Source of the DNA: Schistosoma mansoni
Taxonomy: Eukaryota > Platyhelminthes > Trematoda > Strigeidida > Schistosomatidae
DNA length: 64,000 bases
Direction: 5' to 3'
Assembly (NCBI RefSeq): GCF_000237925.1
Contig: NC_031496.1
Span: forward strand, 29,988,539 to 30,052,538
Part shown: in pieces, positions 11,917-22,920 of the stretch
How the letters are laid out: the number at the start of each line of letters is the position of its first letter
Numbering within the stretch: position 1 is the first letter of the stretch
Position numbers and translations under genes: made by a program
Notes under the pieces: model-generated
The model's database searches: none
What the model was told of the DNA's origin: nothing
Seen by the model: the letters and a program-made list of their open reading frames with translations, nothing else

Positions 11917-13125
11917 CAGCTAGATATGAATAATTGATGTGATTCTAGCGATGGTAACTTCAGCAGATAAATGAGTTAAGCTCGTGAATTCTGAAACCCT
12001 AGTAATTTTGAAGTGCGATTTTACATATTCGAATGCATTTGGGTTATATTGTGTGTATATGAACCAGTATTACGAGTTGGTTCCTAAAACTGAAGTCAGT
12101 GTGCATCTCGACATAAAATGAAACTAACGTTATAGACCATATTATCGGTATCGAAATTTAACTAAATCCTTATATTTCTAAAGCCATCGTCGGTTGTTTT
12201 TTAGATATTAGAAATTATTATTCTTAATGATTTTGCTTTTGTATCCCATCTCGACTGTACCAGTTATGGTACCTTAAGATTATACTGTTTTAAAGGTCGA
12301 CTAGATAAGGGATAAACAAGTATACCATTAGTAATTTAAATAAATAATTATTATATATACAATCGCTAGTAAGGTTTTATAAACAACTGCATTTCCAAAG
12401 CTTTTCTACAACCTGTATAATAAGATACTTGAACTGTTTCGTAGTTGGTGATAAAAGTAAACCTCTGGGCCTAGGTTTCTTGCTCATTGTAATTCGTCAG
12501 CGTGGCGTACCTACAGTCTTAGGGTGTGGTATTCCTTTCGGGATTCAAATCTTCGTCGTATAGCTTCACAGCTATTTGGGCCGCGACAGACTTCCAGGAC
12601 TGAGATATTTATAACTAACTGATAACTGTTTAGTGATCAGTGTCACGTTAATCCAATTTTTTCTGCCAATAACATTCTACTGGCTGAGTTACAATAGGAA
12701 CTTGATCAAAACGGGTGTTAAAAAACTGGGAAGGAAATAGTAGTGACGTAGCATCTTGGTAATATGTGGAAAAACACTGAATTAACATCCGTCTGCCTGC
12801 TGTGCTTAGTGATTTACGCGGTTCGTTAGGATGTGTCTAACACTATAAATTTTTTAATGTAACTACAGCCAGAAAACCATTAGAAACCATAGACTGAACG
12901 GTTGTACTGTCTATAGGGCCATTGGTATTGATCGCGTACGTGGTTCAGTCACTACATCCGGAAATTTACCCTCAAGCATTTGACGATTGTTCTGTTTTTA
13001 GGGCACGTACGTCCTACACTGAGATGAAGCGGCTTTTCGCTTTCCAAGTTTAGTCCATGATAAATGCTTTTAAGAAAATATGTAGTTTGTTGCTTCTTTG
13101 AAAACCATGATAAACATCTCTACTT
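11917..13125. other. Intergenic, one tRNA-like SINE trace
   Basis: No gene is recognised. Around 12480-12600 there is a GGGATTCAAATC-like block, which on the - strand reads as a Pol III B-box-like GATTTGAATCCC, so a decayed tRNA-derived SINE is possible. The remainder is AT-rich and unassigned. Confidence 0.35.
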
Positions 13126-13138
13126 TTATGCAGAAAAG
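13126..13138. repeat. Target-site duplication, left
   Basis: TTATGCAGAAAAG immediately precedes the family A element head. The identical 13-mer follows its 3' end at 16664-16676. Confidence 0.9.
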
Positions 13139-16100
13139 TCCCCGAATGCCCTGGTACGGCTGAGAGTGGGGAGAGTCCGCTCTCCCTCTCCAAATGCTCT
13201 CACATGGCCGCGCGTATATAGCTCCTGCCAGAGAAGTCCTACTCACTGCCTTCTCGTGGTATTACTGTTGTTTACGAAATTGAGAGGACGAAAAGCGAAT
13301 ACCCGGAGTTTTAACCGGGTCGGTGGACACGGCGAGTCCACCTAGGGGAGTTGGAAAATTCTGATTCCAAACCAATGGTGCACATGGGCTCCAGTATCCT
13401 GAAGGAACAAATGGCGAATGAACCAGTTATTGGTCACCTGGCTACCATGGAACTGCATCTCCTCACGATGCTCCACTGCCTTGTGGGTTAGACCTCTAGG
13501 TCAAAGGCTCGGGGTGTGGCCCCTTAAGGAAACCACCTGCTTCGGTTTGGACACCCGAGCAGTATCACAGCCCTCTCGCAAATAAAAAAAAATGAAACAT
13601 CCAACTGACAATTATATTCTCGTCCATACTAGGAACAAATCAATTTGCATTATTACTGTTATTATTATTTACCATATCGCTAACTCACCCCCTTTTATCC
13701 CCAATTTGTGTAACCTTACTTTTCAACTTCTGCAGCAGCTCGCTCTTGGTGGAAAATCTGTCCTATCTAAACGATCCCCATTCACTGTCTGGTTGAAAGT
13801 GAATGCTTCCACCGATTATGAATACTGAAGCAGTCTTTCTGAAACCACGTACGCCGTTCAAGCTGGCTTCCTTCAACGTTCGCACACTAATACAGATCAG
13901 ACAACAGATAGGGCTGGCTATGTCTTTGGAAGGTCTTAATGTTGACGTTTGTTGTCTATCCGAGACCCGTATTCAAGACTCTAGTGAAGTACTACAAACC
14001 CGACTTGTTGGTCGAAGGACAGATAACGGGGACCGTTTGCTGCAACTGTGCACAGACCACAACCTGTTTCTGGCCAGCACTAAATTCCGGCACAGTCATC
14101 GCCGGTGTGCCACCTGGCGTCCTCCCTCTGCATCCCAAGCCTGGACTCAGATTGATCACATCGCGATCAGCTACCGCTGGCGTGGTTGTGTACAAGACTG
14201 CCGCTCCTTTTGGAGTACCTATCTGGAGTCTGATCATGCCCTGGTCTGCGCCAATCTCACCTTACTTTTCAGTGGCCGAAGGATTGACCGCCATCAACGG
14301 ATCGATGTTAGTAAACTGGCTGCAACTTCTGTTGCAAGTAAGTATCGGACAGAGCTAGCTTCTAGGCTAGCTACTGTCCCACCGAAAAGTATAGATGAGC
14401 ATTGGTTGCATCTTCACGACGCCATGAAAATGGCGAATAAAGCCGCTTGCGGCTTCGCTAAACGTCCCGCTTACAAGCACTGGGTTTCTTCTGGCTCCTT
14501 ACAACTGATGGAAGCCCGTTGGTCTACTCCGGGTCACCGTGAGTATGACCACAAACGAAGGCTGTTACGCAATGAAATTGGGCAAAGCTTGCGTAAGGAC
14601 CGAGAAGCCTGGTGGTCGGAGCGTGCTAATGAGATGGAAGCAGCAGCTGCATCTGGTAACTGCCGGAAGCTCTCCCAACTCACCCGAGCCACTGGCAGCA
14701 AGAAGTCTGGTGTGAGTGAAACAATCTACGAGGATGATGGGATGCCAATCACTAACATCTCTCGACGTCTTGGACGATGGGCGGAATTTTTCGAAGGGCA
14801 GTTCAACTGGCCTGTTGTTCCGGCAACATCAACCAGTTTGTCCTGCCCCCCATGGCCGGTGAAGACTGATACACCAAACGAGGCGGAAGTCCGCAAGGAA
14901 CTCCAACTCTTGAAACGTTACGAATCACCGGGCCCAGATGACTTACCTCCGGCTCTTTTTAAAGATGGTGGTGACTTTCTGACTAAGGAATTGACTGTGT
15001 TGTTTACAAAGGTTTGGGAGCAAGAAAGTGTTCCAACATCATGGAATGAGTCGATAGTCATCCCTATCTTTAAAAAGGGTTCACGTTGTTCCTGTAACAA
15101 CTATCGGGGGATAAGTCTACTTCCGATTGCGTCCAAACTATTGGCTTCTATCATTCTTCGTAGGTTGTTTAAAACCCGAGAACGATTGACTCGCGAGAAG
15201 CAGGCTGGTTTTCGTTCTGGTCGAGGATGCATTGATCACATCTTCACCCTCCGCCAAATGTTAGAACACCGTCATACTTATTACAGGCCAACAATCGTAG
15301 TGTTTCTTGATATCAGGGCTGCCCTCGATTCGTTGAACAGGACTGTTCTCTGGGATTGTCTATTGAAGAAGGGTGTGCCTGAGAAGTTCATTAACATCTT
15401 AAAGGCCCTGTATACGAACACCTCAGGCAGAGTGAGGGCATACAACCACCTTTCTCCCTTGTTCCATTCGAGCAGTGGGGTTAGGCAGGGTTGCCCAATC
15501 TCACCATTGCTCTTCAACTTTGCCATCGATGACATCCTGGAAACAGTTCTGATGGATGTAAGTAATGGCGGTGTGGATCTGCTACCTGGCGAACGACTTT
15601 TCGACCTCGAGTATGCGGATGATATTGCCTTACTGTGCGATAATGCCCGAGGCATGCAATCCGCACTTAATCAGTTGGCAATCAGTGTCCGCAGGTACGG
15701 CATGTGCTTTGCACCCTCCAAGTGCAAGGTACTCCTACAAGACTGGCAGGATTCTCATCCTGTACTCACCCTGGATGGTGAGCAGATTGAAGTAGTTGAG
15801 AAGTTTGTGTATCTAGGTAGCTACATAAGTGCTGGTGGTGGCGTGAGTGATGAGATTGATGCACGTATAATGAAAGCCAGAGCGGCTTATGCCAATCTGG
15901 GCCATCTTTGGTGCCTTCGTGATGTTAGTCTGGCTGTAAAAGGTCGGATCTACGACGCGTCGGTGAGAGCAGTTTTGCTCTATGCTTGTGAAACCTGGCC
16001 TCTCCGAGTTGAGGATGTTAGACGTCTCTCTGTGTTCAATCATCGTTGTCTCCGAAGGATTGCTGACATTCAGTGGCAACACCATGTTAGTAATGCAGAG

Positions 16101-16663
16101 GCTCGGCACTGTGTGTTCGGGCTCAGAGACAATAATTCAATTGGTGTCACCATCTTGAAACACCGACTTCGGTGGCTTGGACATAATCTACGAATGTCGT
16201 CCCAGAGACTTCCACGTCGTGCATTATTTGCCGACTCTGGGACTGGTTGGAAAAAGCGGAGAGGGGGTCAGTGTATGACATGGTGTCGTGGCATGAAAGA
16301 GAGCTGCAAAGGGCTAGCTTCTGTTGGTCCTTCACGACTCCCTGGCTGGGGTCCGAGAGATGGTGCAACACAGTGGCTAGAGACGTTATCAGATATGGCT
16401 CAGAATAGAAGCCAGTGGCGAGCCTGCTGTAACCTTCTTTTACTTTCTTCATAAAGAGTGGCTATAACTTTCCTAACTGAGAGAGTTCTTCTGGTTGTAC
16501 ATTTCAGTTCCCCCCATCATTACTCTTCTCCTTTTCTTTTTTTCCTTCTTTTATATATACGCATCTTCTTCCTTCTCCCATTCTCATTATTATGTGTGGC
16601 GCATATGTATCCGGTGCCCTTTGTACCAATATATATGTGATTAAATAAATAATAATAAATAAA
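13139..16663 (+). mobile_element. Full-length family A non-LTR retrotransposon
   Basis: The element starts TCCCCGAATGCCCTGG, has a 660-base 5' UTR with hairpin-prone GGGGAGAGTCCGCTCTCC, a single ORF (13803-16454), and a 200-base 3' UTR. The 3' UTR ends in GTGATTAAATAAATAATAAT, AT-rich rather than a pure poly(A). Exact 13-bp duplications flank it, so it is one complete insertion with a defined start and end. Copies or parts of its head lie at 26994-27420 and 44224-44520, and parts of its tail at 27455-27512 and 63924-63987. APE endonuclease plus RT in one ORF without a Gag ORF fits an RTE-like clade, though the clade assignment is by inspection only. Confidence 0.9.
13803..16454 (+). CDS. Endonuclease-reverse transcriptase, 883 aa, endonuclease core deleted
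   Basis: This is the replication protein of the family A retrotransposon: the endonuclease nicks the target and the RT copies element RNA at the nick. Residues 20-66 carry the endonuclease start (L-A-S-F-N-V-R-T-L, S-E-T-R-I-Q-D). From residue 69 the sequence jumps to R-T-D-N-G-D-R-L-L and keeps the C-terminal D-H-I-A-I-S and S-D-H-A-L-V motifs. Compared with the family B copy at 23136-24176, about 135 residues between these points are missing, including the S-A-Y-A-P-T and G-D-F-N-A catalytic segments. The RT looks intact: G-R-G-C-I-D-H-I-F, F-L-D-I-R-A-A-L-D (catalytic D at 503), G-V-R-Q-G-C-P-I-S-P, Y-A-D-D at 604-607. The C-terminal G-G-Q-C-M-T-W-C and D-M-A-Q-N-R-S-Q-W motifs are present. 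The frame has no break over 2.65 kb. RT could be active; endonuclease almost certainly is not. Confidence 0.9.
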   Translation: MLPPIMNTEAVFLKPRTPFKLASFNVRTLIQIRQQIGLAMSLEGLNVDVCCLSETRIQDSSEVLQTRLVGRRTDNGDRLLQLCTDHNLFLASTKFRHSHRRCATWRPPSASQAWTQIDHIAISYRWRGCVQDCRSFWSTYLESDHALVCANLTLLFSGRRIDRHQRIDVSKLAATSVASKYRTELASRLATVPPKSIDEHWLHLHDAMKMANKAACGFAKRPAYKHWVSSGSLQLMEARWSTPGHREYDHKRRLLRNEIGQSLRKDREAWWSERANEMEAAAASGNCRKLSQLTRATGSKKSGVSETIYEDDGMPITNISRRLGRWAEFFEGQFNWPVVPATSTSLSCPPWPVKTDTPNEAEVRKELQLLKRYESPGPDDLPPALFKDGGDFLTKELTVLFTKVWEQESVPTSWNESIVIPIFKKGSRCSCNNYRGISLLPIASKLLASIILRRLFKTRERLTREKQAGFRSGRGCIDHIFTLRQMLEHRHTYYRPTIVVFLDIRAALDSLNRTVLWDCLLKKGVPEKFINILKALYTNTSGRVRAYNHLSPLFHSSSGVRQGCPISPLLFNFAIDDILETVLMDVSNGGVDLLPGERLFDLEYADDIALLCDNARGMQSALNQLAISVRRYGMCFAPSKCKVLLQDWQDSHPVLTLDGEQIEVVEKFVYLGSYISAGGGVSDEIDARIMKARAAYANLGHLWCLRDVSLAVKGRIYDASVRAVLLYACETWPLRVEDVRRLSVFNHRCLRRIADIQWQHHVSNAEARHCVFGLRDNNSIGVTILKHRLRWLGHNLRMSSQRLPRRALFADSGTGWKKRRGGQCMTWCRGMKESCKGLASVGPSRLPGWGPRDGATQWLETLSDMAQNRSQWRACCNLLLLSS

Positions 16664-16676
16664 TTATGCAGAAAAG
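16664..16676. repeat. Target-site duplication, right
   Basis: Exact copy of the 13-mer at 13126-13138, directly after the AT-rich tail of the family A element. Confidence 0.9.
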
Positions 16677-17408
16677 CTGTGGTAGGATGAGCTTTTTTAT
16701 AAGATTTAAAACCAGCATCAATACCGTTGTTGTATCCTTACCTACGTTAATAAAGACAGGTGAGGTATGTGAACTGGAAATCCGATAGGTCACCAATTCC
16801 AAGTGGGTCGTCACATGTATCCTGTCGTCTAAAATCATTAAAGGAGTAGGGCTGGTACTTTTTGTTAAAGGCTGAGTAGCACAATTAAATAAATGTCATT
16901 TAAGAATACCAGAGTTTAACAATTATAAAGTCGAAAGGCAGTCTAAAATGAGTACTAACAATACCATAAACGGTTGTTTAGTGTATGTTCACCACGAATC
17001 TACTAACTAATCAAATAATAGGCATCAAATTTTCCTTCTAAAGTCCTTTGATCCATCTGCTCACTAATTTACAGTAGATTATTGTGTTGGCATGATGAAA
17101 TACTTATTCCAACTTTGAGGCGAGCAAACATGTGAGTTCGACTGTGGTTGAACAACCTTAAGATATTCTACCAGTGGCCTACGGTCTGGTAGGTTGACAA
17201 GCGAAAAGATACAAAACGGATTAGCTGGCATGTTTATTCGATTCATTATTCATTCAAATCAACTTGAAGAGGCATGAATAAATATGACTACCAAGACTAC
17301 AACGCACAAAAAATAAGATCACGCTTATGTCCGTATTAGAGTATTGAAGTACGAACGCTACGTTTAAATCACAGTAATCTCGGATTAGAAAGTCGCACTG
17401 GTGAATGT
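16677..17408. other. Intergenic with possible LTR remnant
   Basis: No gene is recognised. The stretch of about 17115-17350 resembles the putative LTR at 320-821 in order and wording (GTGAGTTCGA, GGTAGGCTGAC/GGTAGGTTGAC, GACTACAACGCACAA versus GACCACAACGTACAA), suggesting a diverged LTR in the same orientation. The match was made by eye and is weak. Confidence 0.35.
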
Positions 17409-20400
17409 AGAGGGATGTAACCCTCGGACAACCAGCATCTGTAGCGATGCTGCCTTCTCATAAGGAAGGAGTTAGAAAAGGCCGACCCTAAAAGTGCTAC
17501 ACCTCACGGATTTCCGTCCCGGCGATAAGACTATTTGAAGAACGAAGCTGATACGTGCGTGACCGGCCTCAAGCAGTTGTCCCTTGGGTTCTGCGGTCAC
17601 GCTCCCAGCTCGTTAAGACCAACTTCTTTTTCAGATTCCTCAAGAGAGATAACCTTCCACGGTGTAGTCAGCCGGAAATCGACATCAGTGCCCATACACA
17701 TAACAGCACACGAGACCAAGTTGGTCACAATCAAACCCTTCCTACACCTCCTAATTACTCTCTTATCTCCACGACTAACCCTCCTCACGGTCCTTTATCA
17801 CATCGCACCGCTAATACAAATGATTTGAGTACGCGGAACGTTATTCCAGGTCTCCTGAAACCACGCTCTAAACTACATGTAGCAGCTTTTAACGTCCGAA
17901 CACTGTGCGAAATAGGACAACAGGCCTCCTTAGCTAGGACTTTAGAATCTCGCACCATCGATGTTAGCTGCGTCTCTGCAACGCGCATGCAAGATCCAAG
18001 TAGCGTCATTCATTTGACCTCATCATGTCATAATAACGAACGAACTCGATTCACTCTCTTTTGGACTGGATCCCAGTACACAGTTGTTTGTGCACTGTCC
18101 GACTAAACAAAACAGTAGGGACTCAGAAAGATAGACACTCGTCGTTGCCTTTTCTTCGTCTCTTTCTACTCTCCCACTGACTGCAGCCTAGATGAGTTTT
18201 ACAGAAAGCTTTCCGACCTCCTCCAAAAGACTAGGCGTTCTGATGTAGTAATAGTGGCTGGTGACTTTAATGCTCAAGTGGGTAAACTAGGCGGAAGGCA
18301 CCTGGGTGGATCTTATGGTGTCGTGGCTCAAAAGAACAGATATTGGTGACCGCCAGTTGCAGCTATGCTTAAATAACTGCCTGTTTCTTGCAAAAAATAA
18401 CTTTAAGCACAAGGGAAAACATATTTTGACATGGCAACCCCCGAGTTCGTCCCAACGTTGGACCCAACTAGATCACATCGCTATCAGCCACCGATGGAGG
18501 GGTCTGCGTCTTACTGGACGTAGGAAAGACTCTGCAAGGAAACATATTAGGGTTCTACTTAATGGTAGGCAAGCTAAGAATATATTTCAGGAACAACTGG
18601 AAAAACAGTTAGACAGACATGTAAGTTGTGCCCACCCCGAGGCAGCGTGGAATGACATCCGAAAAGCTGTGGAAGCAGCAGTGATATGTTAGTAAGGTAC
18701 ACCATAACGTTAGAGAGAAATACTGGGTCTTAGCAGCGTCTACCGCACTGAAAGATGCTCGGGAACTCATTCCATCTGGCTCTGAACATAACGAAGAGCG
18801 GAGTCAGCTTAAGCGCAGGCTAACAAGCAGCCTACGCAATAATCGCGAACAGTGGTGGTTAGTGAAAACAAGAGAGATAGAAAAGGCAGCGGCAATAGGC
18901 AACAGCAGACAACTGTTCAGACTTGATAAAAACACCGGTATTAGGAACCCAAGTGTTAGCGAAACTATCTCAGATAAAGATGGACATATCATTCATTCTT
19001 AATCAAGGAGATTGGATCGATGGGCAGAACACTTTAAGGATCAGTTCAACTGCCCTTCAGTTACCCACGATCCCCAGTCGTCCTGAATGACAAGTTAATG
19101 TGAATCCACCAACTCTCTACGAGGTTGAAAAAGTCATAGGAAATCCGAAGCGAAGGAGATCAACAGGCTATGATGGGTTTGCCCCTGAGGTTTTTAAGGA
19201 TGGCGACCCAGTATTAGCAATGAGATTGACTGAGGTCTTAGGTAGGATCCGGGAACTGGACATAATTCCATCTGACTGGTCCCAATCACTGATTGCGCCA
19301 GTCTACAAGAAAGGACAAAAGTCCTCTTGTGACAATCACAGAGGGATCAGTTTGACTAATATAGTGTCTAAAATATTAGCTTTAATAACACTTCGACGCC
19401 TAACTAAAGCTCATAAAGAGCAGACTAGAGGAAACCAGGCTGGTTTTCGACCTGGACGTGGTTGTATAGACCAGATATTCACTCTACGTCAGGTCCTAAA
19501 ACATTCAGACGCCCGACAATCGTAGTATTTCTTTACCTTAAGGCGGTATTTGCCTCTGTTGATCATCAGGTTCTATGGCAGTGTTTGTCACTGAAAAGAG
19601 TATCAAAGAAGTACATTAACCTTATAAAGGATCTGTACTCGAACACATCTGGTCGAGTTAGAGCTTATGACGAACTGTCATCAAAATTCATTACCTCAAG
19701 TGGTATTCGTCAGGGCTTTCCAGTTTCTACATTCTTGTTTAACTTGGTCGTTCATATGCTTTTAGAGATAACACTTTCATCATCCAAATTTCCAGGAGAT
19801 TCACCTGTTGACTTAGAATATGCCGATGACAGTTTTATTTGTTGAAGATGTTGACAAAATGCAGAGTATTCTGACTAAGCAAGCATGTTCGGTATGCGAT
19901 TCTCCCCCTCGAAGTGCGAAATGTTACTTCAGGATTGGGTTGCATCGACACCTGAACTAATGATAGGGAGTGAAGTAGTTGAGTGCGTTGACGGCTCCAC
20001 TCACCTTATGAGTCTCATCAGCCCTTGTGGTCTGGTATGTAACGAAATCTCAGCACAGATATAGAAGGTTCGTCTAGCTTTCGCCAAATTGCGTCATTCA
20101 TGGTGTAGGCGAGATATACATCTAGCAACAAAAGGACGGGTTTACTGCGCAGCAGTTGATCCCGTCTTACTTTATGGCAGTGAAACATGGCCGGTAAGAG
20201 TAGAGGATATTCGTAGGCTACTAGTATTCGATCATAGGTGTCTTCGAAGCGTTGCTCGTATATCCTGGGATCATCGGGTAAGTAATGCAGTTGTTAGGAG
20301 ACGGGTATTAGGTAAGGATGCAAAGGAAATGACGAAGTATTGAAACTCCATCAGCTGAGATGGCTGCGACACGTGTTACGTATGCCCAACCACCGACTGC

Positions 20401-20870
20401 CCCGACGTGCAATGCTTTATGGTGTAGGAGTAGGTTGGAAGAAAGCTAGGGGCGGCCAGACCAAAACGTGGCACAATTCCATGAAGTCACTGTTAAGTGG
20501 ACTGAGCCATGTTAGTAGATGTAGACTATCTGGTTGGGATTCGCGAGATGATAGCAATCGATGGTTAGAGACCTTGAATGACATGGCTCAAAATCGTTTG
20601 CAATAGCGTAGGTGCATTCACTCTGTGTTCTCCTAAATCCTAATCTTCTGAATTCTTCATGTCCCTTTCTTTTCCTCTTTTCAAATTCATCTCACTGTAT
20701 TATACTCCTTGAATAACATCTTCAAACCCTAATCTTTCACATAATGTTTATACTCTTATTACTTCTACCACTATGGGATTTGAATGGACAACTGCATTTC
20801 TGTGCTAATGTGGTATGACTTGAACTGATGTACGTACGTACGGAGTTCTACGTTGTTGCTGACTGACTGA
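17409..20870 (+). pseudogene. Family B non-LTR retrotransposon, decayed near-full copy
   Basis: A 5' UTR related to 22940-23180 is followed by broken frames for endonuclease and RT. Endonuclease pieces: F-N-V-R-T-L-C-E-I-G near 17890, G-D-F-N-A near 18264, D-H-I-A-I-S near 18475. RT pieces: R-R-S-T-G-Y-D-G near 19158, G-N-Q-A-G-F-R-P-G-R-G near 19432, S-S-G-I-R-Q-G-F-P near 19700, L-E-Y-A-D-D near 19816. C-terminal G-G-Q-T-K-T-W-H lies near 20450. Frameshifts and stops occur near 18105, 18692, 19003, 19525, 19845 and 20063, so it is dead. The final part (20340-20790) is almost identical to 11404-11890 on the other strand. The tail ends GCTGACTGACTGA at 20870. Confidence 0.85.
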
Positions 20871-21983
20871 CCATTCACAATTATCATGTTTAAGTCCGTG
20901 ATATAACGAAATACGTTAAGATCACAGGAAGCAAGTGAACTTTCTAAGGATTCTGAGGTCATCTAAAATGGTTCGAATGATTGCGACTGGTTCTGATATC
21001 TGTCAAAGCTTTTGCCCGCATTTTTACGGTTAAAGATATTTGATAAATTTGCCAGAATTATCTTAATTTCATTGCTAGATGCACAAGTCTAGCAGTCAAA
21101 CACAGACCACCTACAATTATGTATAATCATAGTTGTCCCGTTTCACATTAACATGAGAGTAAACAATGAATAATAATGAAGTAAAATCTCTGATGATACT
21201 ACAAAACGAAAAAAACAAGAAAACAGATTATCGAGGTAACATTATTTACACGATCTAGCAAGATAACAAGTACACATGCATTGCTGAAGCCCCGTTTTAG
21301 CTATGTTATTTTGGAAATGGCAACTAAGATTTCTAAATTTCCCTGCATGATGTAAACCGACAGTAGTGACATAGTGTTGTCTTGGCCTTTTCACCACTAG
21401 ACTCTCTCCCACTTATTCTTATAGTACGTATTATACTGTACCTGAATAGACTAACTGAGCATAGATAGCATGTGTCCTAACCACCTTGGTTGATGAAATT
21501 TTACAATTAAGTGAACCTCTATATCGCAACGGTGGAGCGGTTGACTAGTGGTTACTTAACTTTTAGTCAGTGAGCCTTTCCATATTACTGATCAACCTAG
21601 TTTAATTTGGGTAACGAGATAGTATCACCAGCCACAATACAAACGATATGGCCCAAAGCCGACTGATGATGAAGTTTATTCATCATGTATAGATCTATGT
21701 ACTCGGAGCTTTGAGCTACAGTTTGTGGCAGAGTATATGGACATGAATTTAATAAATAAGCTAAATCACCATCCTTTACCTATTATTACAATCTGACACC
21801 CACGCCTGATCCTGATGATTAAAATTAAGGCAATAAGTTATAGATTATTACAGTCAAACATAATTCGAAAATGTTTGCAAGAAGCGATAAAATTACATTT
21901 TGAGAGCCTGAGATTAAAAACATGTGAGTAAATGTTGGAAATTACACAATATATCTTATAATGCATGAAAATCAGTTGAAAAA
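20871..21983. other. Intergenic, small family B scrap
   Basis: No gene is recognised between the family B tail and FAM32A. At about 21470-21515 a short piece (TGTCCTAACCACCTTGG, TTGATGAAATTTTAC) matches the reverse strand of the family B C-terminal coding region as in 10620-10660. Confidence 0.45.
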
Positions 21984-22373
21984 TTATTTAGTCCAAGAAA
22001 CTTTCTGGATATCGAAGTGTTCAGTGAGAGTGCTCAGATAGTTGTTAAATTCAATTATCCTTTGTTTATGCGATTTATCTGCCTTTGATAGTACAGATTC
22101 CAATATACGTTTGTCTCTACGTTTCTCCCACTCTACTTGAGACTTAGTTAGGTTTGTATATGTAGGCTTTGAATTCTTCTCTTCTTTGACAGTTTCATCG
22201 TTTGGATTTATTTCAGAGGTATTGACAGCCACTTCAAGATCGTTCGGTGCTAACTTTTTGCTACGCTTTTTCTTTTTCCTAAAAAAATAATTTAGTAAGG
22301 CTACTTACTTTTTTATTCCTTGCCCAGATTTCAGTTTTAGAGAACTACATAAAACATCGTCATAATCTGACAT
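21984..22373 (-). CDS. FAM32A: FAM32A homolog (2 exons, 119 aa)
   Basis: Exon 1 is 22373-22309 (ATG, then MSDYDDVLCSSLKLK...) and exon 2 is 22278-21984. The intron is only 30 bases, GTAAGT to TTTTTTAG, and the phases join as AA|G. The protein starts acidic, has a K-K-K-K-K-R-S-K-K lysine block (about residues 22-30), a middle with W-E-K-R-R-D-K-R, and ends H-K-Q-R-I-I-E-F-N, T-L-T-E-H-F-D-I and K-V-S-W-T-K. That C-terminus is the hallmark of FAM32A, and the human protein is 112 aa. In mammals FAM32A is a small nuclear protein found in the active spliceosome, where it helps 3' splice-site use. Function here is inferred from the family. The frame is intact. Confidence 0.92.
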
Positions 22374-22920
22374 CTCTTGGGCAACAGCCAAAATCCAATT
22401 TTATAGAACAAGAGCACTGAGACACTCGAATCAAATCAAATTGCTTTAACGGTTGGAATTTGAAATTAAAAACTTACTGTTTTGGTTCTTGTATCAGCCT
22501 GCAAGCAATTACATAGAAGTTTGTTTTAATATCTTTAGAAGTGGAAAGTAAAAGTCTGAATCTTCTTTTAGAACGCACTATGAAAAAACGCTTGAAAAGG
22601 TTCGATCTTAGTTATGTCAGCCAGTCAGTCGTAACGTTCTAGCCAAATAAACAAAAGTTTCTGTTACTGTATTTGAGTTACAAGTTTGACGGAAATTTAG
22701 GAAGGAGCGTTGTAATTACATTCACAACTAGCATAATGTGTTTATGTCCACTGTGTTTTGATATAAATCGATTCATTTTCGGTCAAATCAGGAAAACATT
22801 GTTTTGAGATTAGTTGGCATATAAGCTCAATTACTGCTTTGTGCCACTTTTATAAAAGTTTTTATTGGGGTTTGCGAACAGTTAATCTCATTTTGGATCG
22901 TATTCAGATTGACTTGGTGG
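22374..22920. other. Spacer upstream of FAM32A
   Basis: This probably holds the FAM32A promoter, but no motif was identified. Near 22616-22640 there is AGCCAGTCAGTCGTAACGTT, a terminal scrap of a family B tail on the - strand. Confidence 0.4.

Noticed and set aside
13064-13345. 93-aa frame over the start of the family A element, as a gene
   Set aside because: It crosses the target duplication and the element's 5' UTR boundary; the same UTR at 26994 and 44224 has different frames.
13939-14358. Overlapping 139-aa frame inside the family A ORF
   Set aside because: A shadow frame of the endonuclease-RT ORF with no conserved motif.
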